Assembly: GCA_025352325.1 (NCBI GenBank)
Contig: JANXTR010000023.1
Location: 62,001-126,000 of the forward strand
Length of the DNA stretch: 64,000 nucleotides
Source of the DNA: Microbacteriaceae bacterium
Lineage (GTDB): Bacteria; Actinomycetota; Actinomycetes; Actinomycetales; Microbacteriaceae
Reading direction: 5' to 3'
The position numbers were made by a program, and so were the translations under genes. The notes under the pieces were generated by a model. The model made no database searches and was not told where the DNA came from. It saw nothing but the letters and a program-made list of their open reading frames with translations. This document shows positions 54,471 through 62,015 of the stretch, piece by piece (the stretch's first letter is position 1; every line of letters starts with the position of its first letter).

Positions 54471-54805
54471 GAGGTCTCGATACGCCGACTTCGTCGGCTA
54501 CTCGACCGTCGGGAGAGTGCGCCGAAGACGTTCATCGTCAGGTAGCAGAGCAGCAGGAGGAAGAAGAGCTCCTCGACGGGGATCTCGGGTGCCAGCTGCA
54601 CGCCGGTCAACAGGGCGGGGTCGCCGCGGAAGAAGATGTGCAGACCGACACCCACGGCATCCCACACCAGAAAGAAGGCGACTCCCACCACCGTCACGAT
54701 GGCAGCCCGTCGGGGGGCCCGGCGGAAGAACAGTTGGTATCGCAGGTCGAGCACGACCATGCCGGCGAGCCCGACCAGCAGCCCGATCAGGTACAGCGCG
54801 CTCAA
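54467..54805 (-). CDS. crtYe: C50 carotenoid/lycopene cyclase subunit
   Basis: A 112-residue partner of crtYf with three helices; FFLVWDAVGVGLHIFFRGDP and APEIPVEELFFLLLLCYLTM carry the conserved Pro-x-Glu-Glu motif of the lycopene cyclase domain. The last 14 or so residues (RRSSSRRSRRIETS) lie outside the domain and are encoded by a palindromic repeat at 54473-54507, so the C-terminus appears to have been extended by a repeat insertion. Confidence 0.88.
   Translation of the reverse strand: MSALYLIGLLVGLAGMVVLDLRYQLFFRRAPRRAAIVTVVGVAFFLVWDAVGVGLHIFFRGDPALLTGVQLAPEIPVEELFFLLLLCYLTMNVFGALSRRSSSRRSRRIETS
54473..54507. repeat. REP-like palindromic element inside the crtYe 3' end
   Basis: GGTCTCGATACG, then GCCGA-cttcg-TCGGC, then TACTCGACC. 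This is the form of an interspersed palindrome I know from many Microbacteriaceae genomes. It overlaps the last codons of crtYe and ends 2 bp from its stop. Confidence 0.6.
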
Positions 54806-54815
54806 GTTGCCTCGC

Positions 54816-56366
54816 TCACAGGGGCTCCGGTAGCGGCCCCGCCGACACGTCGCCGCGCAGCCGCTTGATCACCAGCTCCGCGCTGATCAGGCACATCGGC
54901 AGCCCGATTCCGGGGATCGTCGACGACCCCGCGTAGTACAGGCCGCGCACCCGCTTGCTCATGTTGCCCGCGCGGAAGAAGGCGCTCTGCCGCAGGGTGT
55001 GTGCAGGCCCGAGCGCGCTGCCCTTCCAAGAGTTGAGCTCGTCGACAAAGTCCGCCGGCCCGACGCTGCGGCGCAGCACGATGCGTTCCGCGAGATCCGG
55101 GATACCGGCCCAGTCCGCGATCTGCGCGATCACCCGGTCGGTGAGGGCTTCGATCGCGGGGTCGCCACCGCCGTCGATCCCCCCGTGCCCGAGCCCGGGA
55201 TCTGCGGGCAACGGCACGAGCACGAACACGTTCTGCGTCCCCTCCGGCGCGACCTCGGGGTCGACGCCGCTGGGCTTGCAGACGTACAGCGAGGGGATGT
55301 CGGGGACGTGGGTGCGCGATCCGAAGATTGCGTCGAAGTTGCCCTTCCAGTCCTTCGAGAACAGGAGGGTGTGGTGCTCGAGCTGTGGCAGCTCGCCCGA
55401 CACACCCAGGTACAGCAGCAGCGCGCTCGGGCCGGCGACCTTCGAGTCCCAGTACTTCTCTGGGTATGTACGATCGGCGGCATGTTCAAGCAGCACGGTC
55501 TCGCTGTGGTGGAGGTCGGCGGCCGAGACGACGAGGTCGGCGCGGAGTTTCTCGATCTCGCCGTGCTCATCCTCCAACTGGACACCGACCGCGGCCCCGC
55601 CCTCGACCAGGATGCGTCGGACCGTCGCACCGGTGCGCACCTCGACGCCCTCGGCCCGCGCCAGCCCGGCGATCGCGGCGATCAGCTGAGTGAACCCGCC
55701 CATCGGATACAGCACGCCGTCGGCCAGATCGAGGTGGCTCATCAGCGAGTACATGCTCGGCGCGCGATCCGGCGAAGAGCCGAGGAAGACCGCCGGGTAG
55801 CCGAGGATCTGCCGGAGGCGACGGTCCCTCACCGTGCGCGCCGTCAGCCGCGAGAGAGGCGTGAGCAGCAGGGAGCTCAACCGCGCGCCCTTGCGCACGA
55901 CGTCACGCGTGAACACCGGCCCAAGCTTCTGGAACGTCGAGTACAGAAACTTCTGCACCGCGAGGTCGTAGATTTCGCGCGCGTTCTCGAGGTACTGCGC
56001 GAGGCGGGGGCCGGCCCCACGTTCGACGCTCTCGAACAGCGCGATGTTGTCTGTGGCATTCGCGGCAACGTCGATCGGCGACGCATACCCTTCGCCGTAC
56101 ACGCGATAACCGGGGTCGAGCTGCACCAGCTCGAGCTGCTCGGACGCCGTCGTGCCCAGCAGCTTGAAGAAGTGGTCGAAGACCTCCGGCATGAGGTACC
56201 ACGACGGCCCGGTGTCGAAGCGGAATCCGTCGCGCTCCCAGGAGCCCGCTCGCCCGCCGAGCTCGGGGTTCTTCTCCAGCAGCACGACCTCGTGGCCGTC
56301 GCGCGCCAGAAGTGCTGCGGTCGCCAGTCCGGCGATTCCGCCCCCGATCACAATGGCTCGACTCAT
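54816..56366 (-). CDS. crtI: Phytoene desaturase (lycopene-forming)
   Basis: A 516-residue FAD enzyme that takes phytoene to lycopene in four steps. FAD motif AIVIGGGIAGLATAALLARD at residues 4-23; LGGRAGSWERDGFRFDTGPS near 40; the C-terminal CrtI signature AGSSTIPGIGLPMCLISAEL near 480. ATG 56366 overlaps the crtB stop (4 nt). Upstream in-frame sequence belongs to crtB's other frame. Carotenoid synthesis here runs from GGPP (idsA) via phytoene to C50. Confidence 0.95.
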   Translation of the reverse strand: MSRAIVIGGGIAGLATAALLARDGHEVVLLEKNPELGGRAGSWERDGFRFDTGPSWYLMPEVFDHFFKLLGTTASEQLELVQLDPGYRVYGEGYASPIDVAANATDNIALFESVERGAGPRLAQYLENAREIYDLAVQKFLYSTFQKLGPVFTRDVVRKGARLSSLLLTPLSRLTARTVRDRRLRQILGYPAVFLGSSPDRAPSMYSLMSHLDLADGVLYPMGGFTQLIAAIAGLARAEGVEVRTGATVRRILVEGGAAVGVQLEDEHGEIEKLRADLVVSAADLHHSETVLLEHAADRTYPEKYWDSKVAGPSALLLYLGVSGELPQLEHHTLLFSKDWKGNFDAIFGSRTHVPDIPSLYVCKPSGVDPEVAPEGTQNVFVLVPLPADPGLGHGGIDGGGDPAIEALTDRVIAQIADWAGIPDLAERIVLRRSVGPADFVDELNSWKGSALGPAHTLRQSAFFRAGNMSKRVRGLYYAGSSTIPGIGLPMCLISAELVIKRLRGDVSAGPLPEPL

Positions 56367-57307
56367 CGGCCGTCCCCCTTGGTTTTCCAGGCGGCCGAAT
56401 TCCATGAGCGCAGCGCGATCCGCAGTTTGATCGGATCCGGAACCCGGACCCGGGTGGTGAGAAGCGATGCCGCGGGCGCAGCACGCAGCCGACGCGACAA
56501 CTCGGCGAACATGCCCTGCGCCGTCGCCACCGCCCGTCGTGAGCTGCTCGGCAGCAGAGGAACCGAGCGCCCAGCAAGTTCCAGCTCGGCGTCGATCTCG
56601 TCGAGCAGCGCGTTCTTCTGGTCTTCGCGGAAGTCGCTGACGTCGATGCCCGGGAAGTAGGAGCGACCGAGCGTCTGCACGTCGGCCGCGAGGTCGCGCA
56701 AGAAGTTGACCTTCTGGAAGGCCGAGCCCAAAGCCCGCGCGCCGGTTTCGAGGGTGGCGAGTTCGGCGGCCGTGTACACGCGGTCGGTGTCGCGCACGAA
56801 GACCCGCAGGCACATCAGCCCGACGACCTCGGCCGATCCGTAGACGTAGGCCTCGAAGCTGGCCTGGTTGTGCTCGGTGGCGGTGAGGTCAGCACGCATC
56901 GAGGCGAAGAAGGGCGCCGTGAGCTCAGCGCCGAACCCGGTGGCGCGGGCCGTCGCCGCAAAGGCGTGCACGACCAGGTTCGCGCTGTAACCCTCTTCGA
57001 TGGTTCGCTCGGTGTCGCGCTCAAACTCGTCGAGCAGCCGGGCCGCGACCACCGGATCCAGTCCCGCCTCCTCCACGCCCCCGTCGACGATCTCGTCCGC
57101 CACTCGCACGAGCGCGTAAATATTTTCCACCGGCTGCCGGACGGCGGGCCCGAGCAGCCGTGCCGCCAGACCGAACGAAGTCGAGTAGCGGCGGATGACG
57201 AGGCTCGCCGTCTGCTCGGCGACCGAACCGTAGAGGTCAAGACGCGGGCCGCCGTCATCCACCTTCGCGGGGCCCCTCGCCGAGCCGGCCTTCCGCCCGG
57301 GCGCCAC
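56363..57307 (-). CDS. crtB: Phytoene synthase
   Basis: A 314-residue squalene/phytoene synthase. The first Asp-rich motif is VRVADEIVDGG near residue 70, the second is NFLRDLAADVQTLGRSYFP near 200, and SLVIRRYSTSFGLAARLLG near 35 holds the substrate-binding Tyr/Ser-Phe motif. It condenses two GGPP. GTG 57307 shares its first base with the idsA stop, so the two are translated in series. Confidence 0.95.
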   Translation of the reverse strand: MAPGRKAGSARGPAKVDDGGPRLDLYGSVAEQTASLVIRRYSTSFGLAARLLGPAVRQPVENIYALVRVADEIVDGGVEEAGLDPVVAARLLDEFERDTERTIEEGYSANLVVHAFAATARATGFGAELTAPFFASMRADLTATEHNQASFEAYVYGSAEVVGLMCLRVFVRDTDRVYTAAELATLETGARALGSAFQKVNFLRDLAADVQTLGRSYFPGIDVSDFREDQKNALLDEIDAELELAGRSVPLLPSSSRRAVATAQGMFAELSRRLRAAPAASLLTTRVRVPDPIKLRIALRSWNSAAWKTKGDGR

Positions 57308-58377
57308 TACTTGACCCGGCCGAGCACGTCGTCGGCCACCGGGTGCAGCTCGGCGCGCAGCGCGGCCGGCACATGCGGCTCGAGCAGCCGGGTCAGCGCC
57401 CGGTTCGCGTAGTAGCGTGCAAGGCCCTTGGCGAAGGCCTTCGCGCCGCAGTCGACGAGGTAGCCGCGCAGGCGTTCGGCGTCCTCCTCACACAGCCCCG
57501 GGTCGCCGAAGAGCGAGGAGTGCTCGTCCCACCCGTCGGCAGCGCTCGCGTAGGCGATCAGCACGGTGCGTTTGCCCTCGCGGAGGTCGCCGATGGTGGT
57601 CTTGCCAGTGTCGGCGGAGGTGCCGAAGACGCCGAGCAGATCGTCCACCAGCTGGTACGCGATTCCGATCTCGCGCCCGAAGTCGCCGAGCGTCGCGACC
57701 GTCTCCTCACTCGCCCCCGCCAGGATCGCACCGGCCTGCAGCGGGCACTCGAAGGAGTAGACGGCGGTCTTCAACCGCTCCATCGCGAGGATGTCGTCGA
57801 CGCGGGGTACCTCGGGCAGCCACGAGAAGTCGACGTCGATGAGCTCGCCGGCGGCGCTCGCGAAGAGCGCGTCATCCATCACCTCGAGCAGCCGCTCGCG
57901 GGTCTCGTCGCCTACGCCACTGCGGTCGATCAGCCGGTACGCGTTGAACAGGGCCAGGTCGCCCGCAATGACGGCCGCGCTGATGCCGCGGTGCTCTGCA
58001 TCCGCCTCGCTCGCGCCTGCCGCACGCGCGCGATCGCGGTAGCTGCCGGAAATGTTGGGGGCGCCCCGCCGCACGAAGTCGTTGTCGATCACGTCGTCAT
58101 GCACGATGAGGGCGGTGTGCAGCAGCTCGAAGGCGGCTCCGACGTAGGCGGCGGCCTGCATATCCTCGCCGCCGAGCGCCTGATACGCGGCGAACACCAT
58201 CCGCGGTCGAAAGCGCTTCCCGCCCATCGAGTTGAGTTCGAGTTCAGTCCACAACTGCACATACTCGGCACCCAGGGGCTCCGCGCGCTTCTTGGCTAGG
58301 CTGAAGAAGCGCGCCAAAACGGCGTCGACCTGCGTCTGTCGCTCCTCAGCGACCGCGCGCAGCCCTGCAGCTTCCAT
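57307..58377 (-). CDS. idsA: Geranylgeranyl diphosphate synthase (polyprenyl synthase)
   Basis: A 356-residue E-isoprenyl diphosphate synthase. The first Asp-rich motif is LIVHDDVIDNDFVRRG near residue 90 (D-D-x-x-D) and the second is AYQLVDDLLGVFG near 240 (here VDDLLG, a degenerate form of DDxxD); GGKRFRPRMVF near 58 binds the substrate. Product length is inferred to be C20 from position at the head of the carotenoid operon. The start is set at ATG 58377, 7 nt after TAGTCT; an upstream ATG at 58401 would include the promoter in the coding sequence. Confidence 0.92.
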   Translation of the reverse strand: MEAAGLRAVAEERQTQVDAVLARFFSLAKKRAEPLGAEYVQLWTELELNSMGGKRFRPRMVFAAYQALGGEDMQAAAYVGAAFELLHTALIVHDDVIDNDFVRRGAPNISGSYRDRARAAGASEADAEHRGISAAVIAGDLALFNAYRLIDRSGVGDETRERLLEVMDDALFASAAGELIDVDFSWLPEVPRVDDILAMERLKTAVYSFECPLQAGAILAGASEETVATLGDFGREIGIAYQLVDDLLGVFGTSADTGKTTIGDLREGKRTVLIAYASAADGWDEHSSLFGDPGLCEEDAERLRGYLVDCGAKAFAKGLARYYANRALTRLLEPHVPAALRAELHPVADDVLGRVK

Positions 58378-58390
58378 ATCAGGCAGACTA
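58377..58390 (-). promoter_or_regulatory. Leaderless -10 box of the carotenoid operon
   Basis: TAGTCT (58390-58385), 7 nt before ATG 58377; only 22 bp separate it from the divergent idi start. Confidence 0.6.
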
Positions 58391-58399
58391 ACCGCTCCC

Positions 58400-58969
58400 A
58401 TGTCGCAGACCTCTGAAACGATTCCGGCTCACAGCCAGGACCCGGACGCTGCCGAGTTGGTCGTGCTCGTCGACAAGGCGGGCACCCCCACCGGCACGGC
58501 GGCGAAGGCCACCGTCCACACCGCGAACACCCCGCTTCACCTCGCCTTCTCGTGTCACGTGTTCTCCGCCGATGGCCGCGTGCTGCTGACCCGCCGAGCG
58601 CTTGGCAAGCTGACCTGGCCGGGAGTCTGGACGAACTCGTTCTGCGGGCACCCGGCCCCCGACGAGACGATGGATGCCGCGATCCACCGCCGCGCCGAGC
58701 GAGAACTGGGGCTCACGCTCGGGCCGCTCGAGCCGGTGCTGCCCGACTTCCACTACCGGGCGGTGGATGCATCCGGCATCGTCGAGAACGAGGTGTGCCC
58801 GGTGTTCTGCGCGATGGTCTCGGTCGACCCGCGGCCGGCCGCCGACGAGGTGGCCGAGTGGGCCTGGATCCGCCCCGAGGAACTGCGCGAAGCCGTCGAG
58901 GCCGCCCCCTTCGCGTTCAGCCCCTGGCTCGTGCTACAGCTCGCCGAGTGGACGGAGCTCGGGGCATGA
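58400..58969 (+). CDS. idi: Isopentenyl-diphosphate delta-isomerase (type I)
   Basis: A 189-residue Nudix-fold enzyme that makes DMAPP for the prenyl chain and for lycopene elongase. HLAFSCHVFSADGRVLLTRR near residue 46, TWPGVWTNSFCGHP near 72 with the catalytic Cys, and the Glu-rich ENEVCPVFCAMV near 130 are the IPP isomerase signatures; EVAEWAWI holds the second metal Glu. It diverges from idsA across 22 bp, so both are likely co-regulated. The 3' end overlaps the next gene by 4 nt. Confidence 0.95.
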   Translation: MSQTSETIPAHSQDPDAAELVVLVDKAGTPTGTAAKATVHTANTPLHLAFSCHVFSADGRVLLTRRALGKLTWPGVWTNSFCGHPAPDETMDAAIHRRAERELGLTLGPLEPVLPDFHYRAVDASGIVENEVCPVFCAMVSVDPRPAADEVAEWAWIRPEELREAVEAAPFAFSPWLVLQLAEWTELGA

Positions 58970-59337
58970 GCGCGGGGCGCGTGACCGTCGTGTCTCGGGG
59001 CGTCGCCCGGGCTCGGCACGCGAACGAGACCGTGCAGGTGAAGCTCGGCACCGCCGTCGCCGTCATCTACGTCGCCGCGATCTCGCTCGTCGGCATCGAG
59101 GCGCTCGCGATCATCCTGGAATCGACGCTGCTGATCCCATTCGCGGCGCCGCTCGCCCCGCTGATCGTCATCGTGTTCGGAACGATCGCCCTGCTGCGTC
59201 GCCGCGCGGTGCGACGCGACGCCGGCCGCACGGTCGCGCCGGGACACGTCGCGAGTGGTGGACGCGTCCGCACGCGGACCGTCAGCCGGGCCCCGCGCGG
59301 CGTGGCGGGCAGCGAACTCGCGCCGCGGCATCCGTAG
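58966..59337 (+). CDS. Small membrane protein downstream of idi
   Basis: A 123-residue protein with two likely membrane segments (AVAVIYVAAISLVGIEALAI; LLIPFAAPLAPLIVIVFGTI) between basic ends. The ATG overlaps the idi stop (ATGA), so it is translated with it. No family is recognised; a role connected with isoprenoid metabolism is only suggested by coupling. Confidence 0.55.
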   Translation: MSAGRVTVVSRGVARARHANETVQVKLGTAVAVIYVAAISLVGIEALAIILESTLLIPFAAPLAPLIVIVFGTIALLRRRAVRRDAGRTVAPGHVASGGRVRTRTVSRAPRGVAGSELAPRHP

Positions 59338-59345
59338 CTCTGCGA

Positions 59346-59951
59346 CTACGCGCCGGGCGAACCCGCGTCGCTGACCGTCACATCGGTGCGGTGGAAGTTC
59401 TGGAACGAGCGCGAGGCGGTCGGTCCGCGCTGCCCCTGGTAGCGGTTGCCGTACGGGCCCGAGCCATAGGGGTTGTCGACCGGCGAGCTTGTGCGGATGA
59501 AGCAGAGCTGACCGATCTTCATCCCGGGCCAGAGTTTGATTGGCAGGGTGGCAACGTTCGAGAGTTCGAGCGTCACGTGACCCGAGAAACCCGGGTCGAC
59601 GAAGCCCGCCGTCGAGTGCGTCAGCAGGCCGAGCCGCCCAAGCGAGCTCTTGCCCTCCAGGCGCGCAGCGATGTCATCGGGCAGCGAGACCAGTTCGTAG
59701 GTCGAGCCGAGCACGAACTCGCCCGGGTGAAGAATGAACGGCTCGTCCTGCTTCGTCTCGATCAGGTGGGTGAGACCGGGCTGGTCCTCGGCGGGGTCGA
59801 TGAACGGATACTTGTGGTTGTCGAACAGCCGGAAGAAGCGGTCGAGCCGCACATCGATGCTCGACGGCTGGATCATCTCGCGATCCAGCGGGTCGAGTCC
59901 GATGCGACCGGCGTCGAGTTCGGCCCGGATGTCGCGATCGCTGAGGAGCAT
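59346..59951 (-). CDS. dcd: dCTP deaminase (bifunctional or dUTP-forming)
   Basis: A 201-residue trimeric enzyme of the Dcd/Dut fold. The start [38 protein letters not shown] near residue 30, [20 protein letters not shown] near 110 (catalytic Glu follows in VTLELSN), and [19 protein letters not shown] near 170 are conserved. The sequence form with [10 protein letters not shown] is that of actinobacterial Dcd, which in Mycobacterium also performs the dUTPase step. It starts at a leaderless promoter. Confidence 0.95.
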   Translation of the reverse strand: MLLSDRDIRAELDAGRIGLDPLDREMIQPSSIDVRLDRFFRLFDNHKYPFIDPAEDQPGLTHLIETKQDEPFILHPGEFVLGSTYELVSLPDDIAARLEGKSSLGRLGLLTHSTAGFVDPGFSGHVTLELSNVATLPIKLWPGMKIGQLCFIRTSSPVDNPYGSGPYGNRYQGQRGPTASRSFQNFHRTDVTVSDAGSPGA

Positions 59952-59963
59952 GCAGCGAGACTA
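59951..59963 (-). promoter_or_regulatory. Leaderless -10 box of dcd
   Basis: TAGTCT (59963-59958), 6 nt before ATG 59951; its TAG is also the stop codon of the hydrolase remnant upstream. Confidence 0.6.
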
Positions 59964-60110
59964 TCGCTGCGCTACTTCCCGACCCGCCTCGAGCCAGTCG
60001 AAAGTCGCGTCGGCGACCTCCTCCCAGCCGGGCTGGTTGCAGATGAAGTGGGCGCGCCCCGTGAAGGTGCGCATGGGGACACGGGACACGCGCTCTGCGG
60101 CCCCTGTTAG
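59961..60110 (-). pseudogene. C-terminal remnant of an alpha/beta hydrolase
   Basis: Leftward translation reads RVPMRTFTGRAHFICNQPGW and then EEVADATFDWLEAGREVAQR-stop. The first stretch has the His of the catalytic triad in its typical FTGR-H-F context and the second is a normal C-terminal helix of the alpha/beta hydrolases. No further part of the enzyme precedes it; a tRNA gene lies 30 bp away. Confidence 0.5.
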
Positions 60111-60139
60111 GCTTTCGGCGGAGCTGCGAGCTCCGGCGC

Positions 60140-60213
60140 GCGGATGTAGTTCAATGGCAGAACTTCAGCTTCCCAAGCTGATAGCGCGGGTTCGATTCCC
60201 GTCATCCGCTCCA
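60140..60213 (+). tRNA. tRNA-Gly (anticodon CCC), CCA encoded
   Basis: Cloverleaf by eye: acceptor GCGGATG (60140-60146) pairs with CATCCGC (60203-60209); D arm GTTC-AATGGCA-GAAC; anticodon stem TCAGC/GCTGA around loop TTCCCAA, so anticodon CCC; T arm GCGGG-TTCGATT-CCCGT; discriminator T, and CCA at 60211-60213. A TAGGCT -10 candidate is at about 60108. It reads GGG codons. Confidence 0.93.
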
Positions 60214-60231
60214 CTGTCATCCGCTCCACTG
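60202..60231 (+). repeat. Direct duplication of the tRNA-Gly 3' end
   Basis: TCATCCGCTCCACTG at 60202-60216 (end of the tRNA and two bases beyond) is repeated without change at 60217-60231. Such a copy directly beside a tRNA is the form left by integration and excision at a tRNA attachment site, or by slippage. Confidence 0.9.
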
Positions 60232-60420
60232 CTTTCTTCGGTTCCGCCGTACGCGCCGCCATCGTCTCGGCGTTGCGGTGACGCAGCTCGGTCTCACGCT
60301 CGACGCATCCGCGGTCCCCATCGGTCGGGCGGCCCATCTTCGGGCTGAGCGACCGAGCTATCGCGGTGGCAGGCAGCGCCGAACGCTAGGTATCGTCGAC
60401 CTGACCGAGAGGAGTCGACC

Positions 60421-61026
60421 ATGTCCGCCGTTCTGCGCACCTGGCTGGGATTCCTCGCGCTCGGGGCCGGCCTGCTGCACTTGGCACTCGTGATCGGCTC
60501 ACCGCTCCCGGTCGCACTCGTGCTGCTGCTCGTCGGCGCGGCCGAGTTCGTCTGGGGAGTCATCGCCTTCGTGCGGCCGACCCCGCCGCTGCCGATGCTC
60601 GCCCGCTCCGGCGCGCTCGTTCCCGTCATCGGCTGGGCGCTGCTGCTCGTCGTCGCCGGAGCCGACTCCTTCGGCCCCCTCACCAGCACCGCGCAGCTCT
60701 TCCCCATGCTGATAGCGAGCCTGTTCGACCTCCTGATCGCGCTCGGACTCACCGCGCTGCTGCGCCGCGCCGCGGCCGCACTCGCCGCTAACGTCAGTTT
60801 CGATGCGGGACCGGATGCCGCATCCGCTCCCACCTCGTTCGACGCTCCTCCCGCACACGCGGGTCGATACCTCGCGGCGGTCTTCGCCGGAGCCCTCGTC
60901 ATCGCCGCCCTCACGACCCCGGCTCTCGCCGCGACCGAGGCCGGCCAGGCGACTCGCGCGCCCGGCACGACCGGGACCACCACCACCACCACCACCACGT
61001 TCGACTTCGGCGGCCACAATCACTGA
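60421..61026 (+). CDS. Membrane protein with Thr-rich tail
   Basis: A 201-residue protein with four to five membrane segments: FLALGAGLLHLALVIG, ALVLLLVGAAEFVWGVIAFV, VPVIGWALLLVVAG, LIASLFDLLIALGLTALL and, after a loop, YLAAVFAGALVIAALTTPAL. The C-terminus is a run of eight Thr coded by ACC triplets, then FDFGGHNH, which could bind metal. GAGAGGAG precedes ATG 60421. No family is recognised. Confidence 0.65.
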   Translation: MSAVLRTWLGFLALGAGLLHLALVIGSPLPVALVLLLVGAAEFVWGVIAFVRPTPPLPMLARSGALVPVIGWALLLVVAGADSFGPLTSTAQLFPMLIASLFDLLIALGLTALLRRAAAALAANVSFDAGPDAASAPTSFDAPPAHAGRYLAAVFAGALVIAALTTPALAATEAGQATRAPGTTGTTTTTTTTFDFGGHNH

Positions 61027-61234
61027 GTCGCGGTCGACGCAACCGGGTCCATCGCCACGTCCGACTCGCGTCGCGGCCGTCTCTCGCCCAGTCGCACACG
61101 CAATGTACTGGCGCACTCGTGTGCGCAATACAGGATGAATCTCAAATTTCGCCTCAACCGAGCCCGAATCTGACACTCACCCTGAACTGCGTACACAACC
61201 TCCACACACACGCCTAGCCCATCCCCGGAACGCG

Positions 61235-61268
61235 GAACGACCCGCGGTCCGGAGACGGCGGGTCGTTC
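61235..61268. terminator. Bidirectional hairpin between convergent genes
   Basis: GAACGACCCGC-N12-GCGGGTCGTTC, an 11-bp perfect stem between the convergent genes ending at 61026 and 61304. There is no long T tract on either side. Confidence 0.5.
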
Positions 61269-61303
61269 GTGGGGTGCGCTCGGAGCCAGTGCCCGATGGG
61301 CGG

Positions 61304-61597
61304 TCATCGCCGCGGCAACTGGAGCAGGAGCCGGCGTCGCGCGTCGAGCTCGCGCTCGCGACGGGCCAGTTCCGTCGCGAAGCCGGCCACAGCGCGGTCG
61401 CGCACCTCGATGCGGTCCGGAGTCCGCTCGATGTGGCGGCGACCCCAGATCACGAGGGCGAGACCGAGTCGCAGCGCCAGCCGGTCCGCGAGTGAACTGC
61501 GCGAGACGGTGAGACGAGTCGACGACGGGTGGGTCGCGAGCGGATACGGGACAGGATGACGTTCGGAGCTCACGCGAGCTCCGAGGGTGGTGTTCAC
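61304..61597 (-). CDS. Small basic protein of unknown function
   Basis: A 97-residue protein with an amphipathic or membrane-edge helix (LADRLALRLGLALVIWGRRH) and a basic, Arg-rich C-terminal coil (RDRAVAGFATELARRERELD). GTG at 61597 is 7 nt after GAAGGAC. It is the first normal-length gene after the small-ORF/hairpin region and probably shares its promoter at 61949-61978. Confidence 0.55.
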   Translation of the reverse strand: MNTTLGARVSSERHPVPYPLATHPSSTRLTVSRSSLADRLALRLGLALVIWGRRHIERTPDRIEVRDRAVAGFATELARRERELDARRRLLLQLPRR

Positions 61598-61618
61598 GGT
61601 GTGTGTCCTTCGTTCGTG

Positions 61619-61634
61619 CCGGCACCGGTGCCGG
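61619..61634. repeat. 16-bp perfect palindrome
   Basis: CCGGCACCGGTGCCGG lies about 22 bp upstream of the start of the 97-residue protein gene. It may be an operator or a hairpin in its leader. Confidence 0.6.
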
Positions 61635-61805
61635 ATGGGCACGGGTTCGGCGCAGACAGACGCGCGCCCACGAGTGGTGGGTGGTGTCCGGGAGGGGCGG
61701 CGGAACCAGATGGGCTCCGCCGACGACACCGAGCGAGGAGCGCGTGTCGTCTGTCGGACGAGGGATAACCGAAGAAGCGGGCGAGCGTCAACCGGAGACC
61801 CGGGA

Positions 61806-61859
61806 CTGCTTCGCCGGCGTCGGTAGTCGAAGGACTACGCGACAGCGCCGGCGAAGCAG
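61806..61859. promoter_or_regulatory. Long two-tier hairpin overlapping the end of a small ORF
   Basis: Outer arms CTGCTTCGCCGGCG (61806-61819) and CGCCGGCGAAGCAG (61846-61859) pair perfectly. Inside, TCG/CGA pairs and the 6-bp stem GTAGTC-gaag-GACTAC close the structure. The stop codon of the leftward small ORF lies in the inner stem, so a translating ribosome would block folding. No T run follows on the - strand. Confidence 0.65.
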
Positions 61860-61912
61860 GCCGTGCGTGCGAATCCGCGGAATGCGGTGTTCGTCGTCAT
61901 GTGGATCATCAT
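61835..61912 (-). CDS. 25-codon small ORF (candidate leader peptide)
   Basis: ATG 61912 has an excellent Shine-Dalgarno AAAGGAGG 9 nt upstream and encodes MMIHMTTNTAFRGFARTACF followed by AGAVA and a stop. A clear promoter stands ahead of it. The last nine codons lie inside a long hairpin, and the next gene starts about 240 nt later. The layout fits a leader peptide controlling the downstream 97-residue protein, or a free-standing small protein. Confidence 0.55.
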   Translation of the reverse strand: MMIHMTTNTAFRGFARTACFAGAVA

Positions 61913-61948
61913 GAAATTCGGCCTCCTTTCGACTCGACGTGAGACGTC

Positions 61949-61978
61949 ACCGTAGCGAAGGCGACAGGCCCTCATCAA
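61949..61978 (-). promoter_or_regulatory. Promoter of the small ORF
   Basis: -35 TTGATG (61978-61973), 18-bp spacer, -10 TACGGT (61954-61949); a start site near 61942 would give a roughly 30-nt leader before the ATG. Confidence 0.55.
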
Positions 61979-62015
61979 CCCGCGAGACCGAACCGTGACC
62001 TGGCAGGTCCGTGAG

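Noticed and set aside
60974-61000. ACC-triplet run as an engineered His tag
   Set aside because: In the gene's frame the run codes for threonine, not histidine.
61594-61791. Leftward 65-codon frame over the small-ORF region
   Set aside because: Pro/Arg-rich composition without a ribosome site; it reads through the leader of the 97-residue protein gene.
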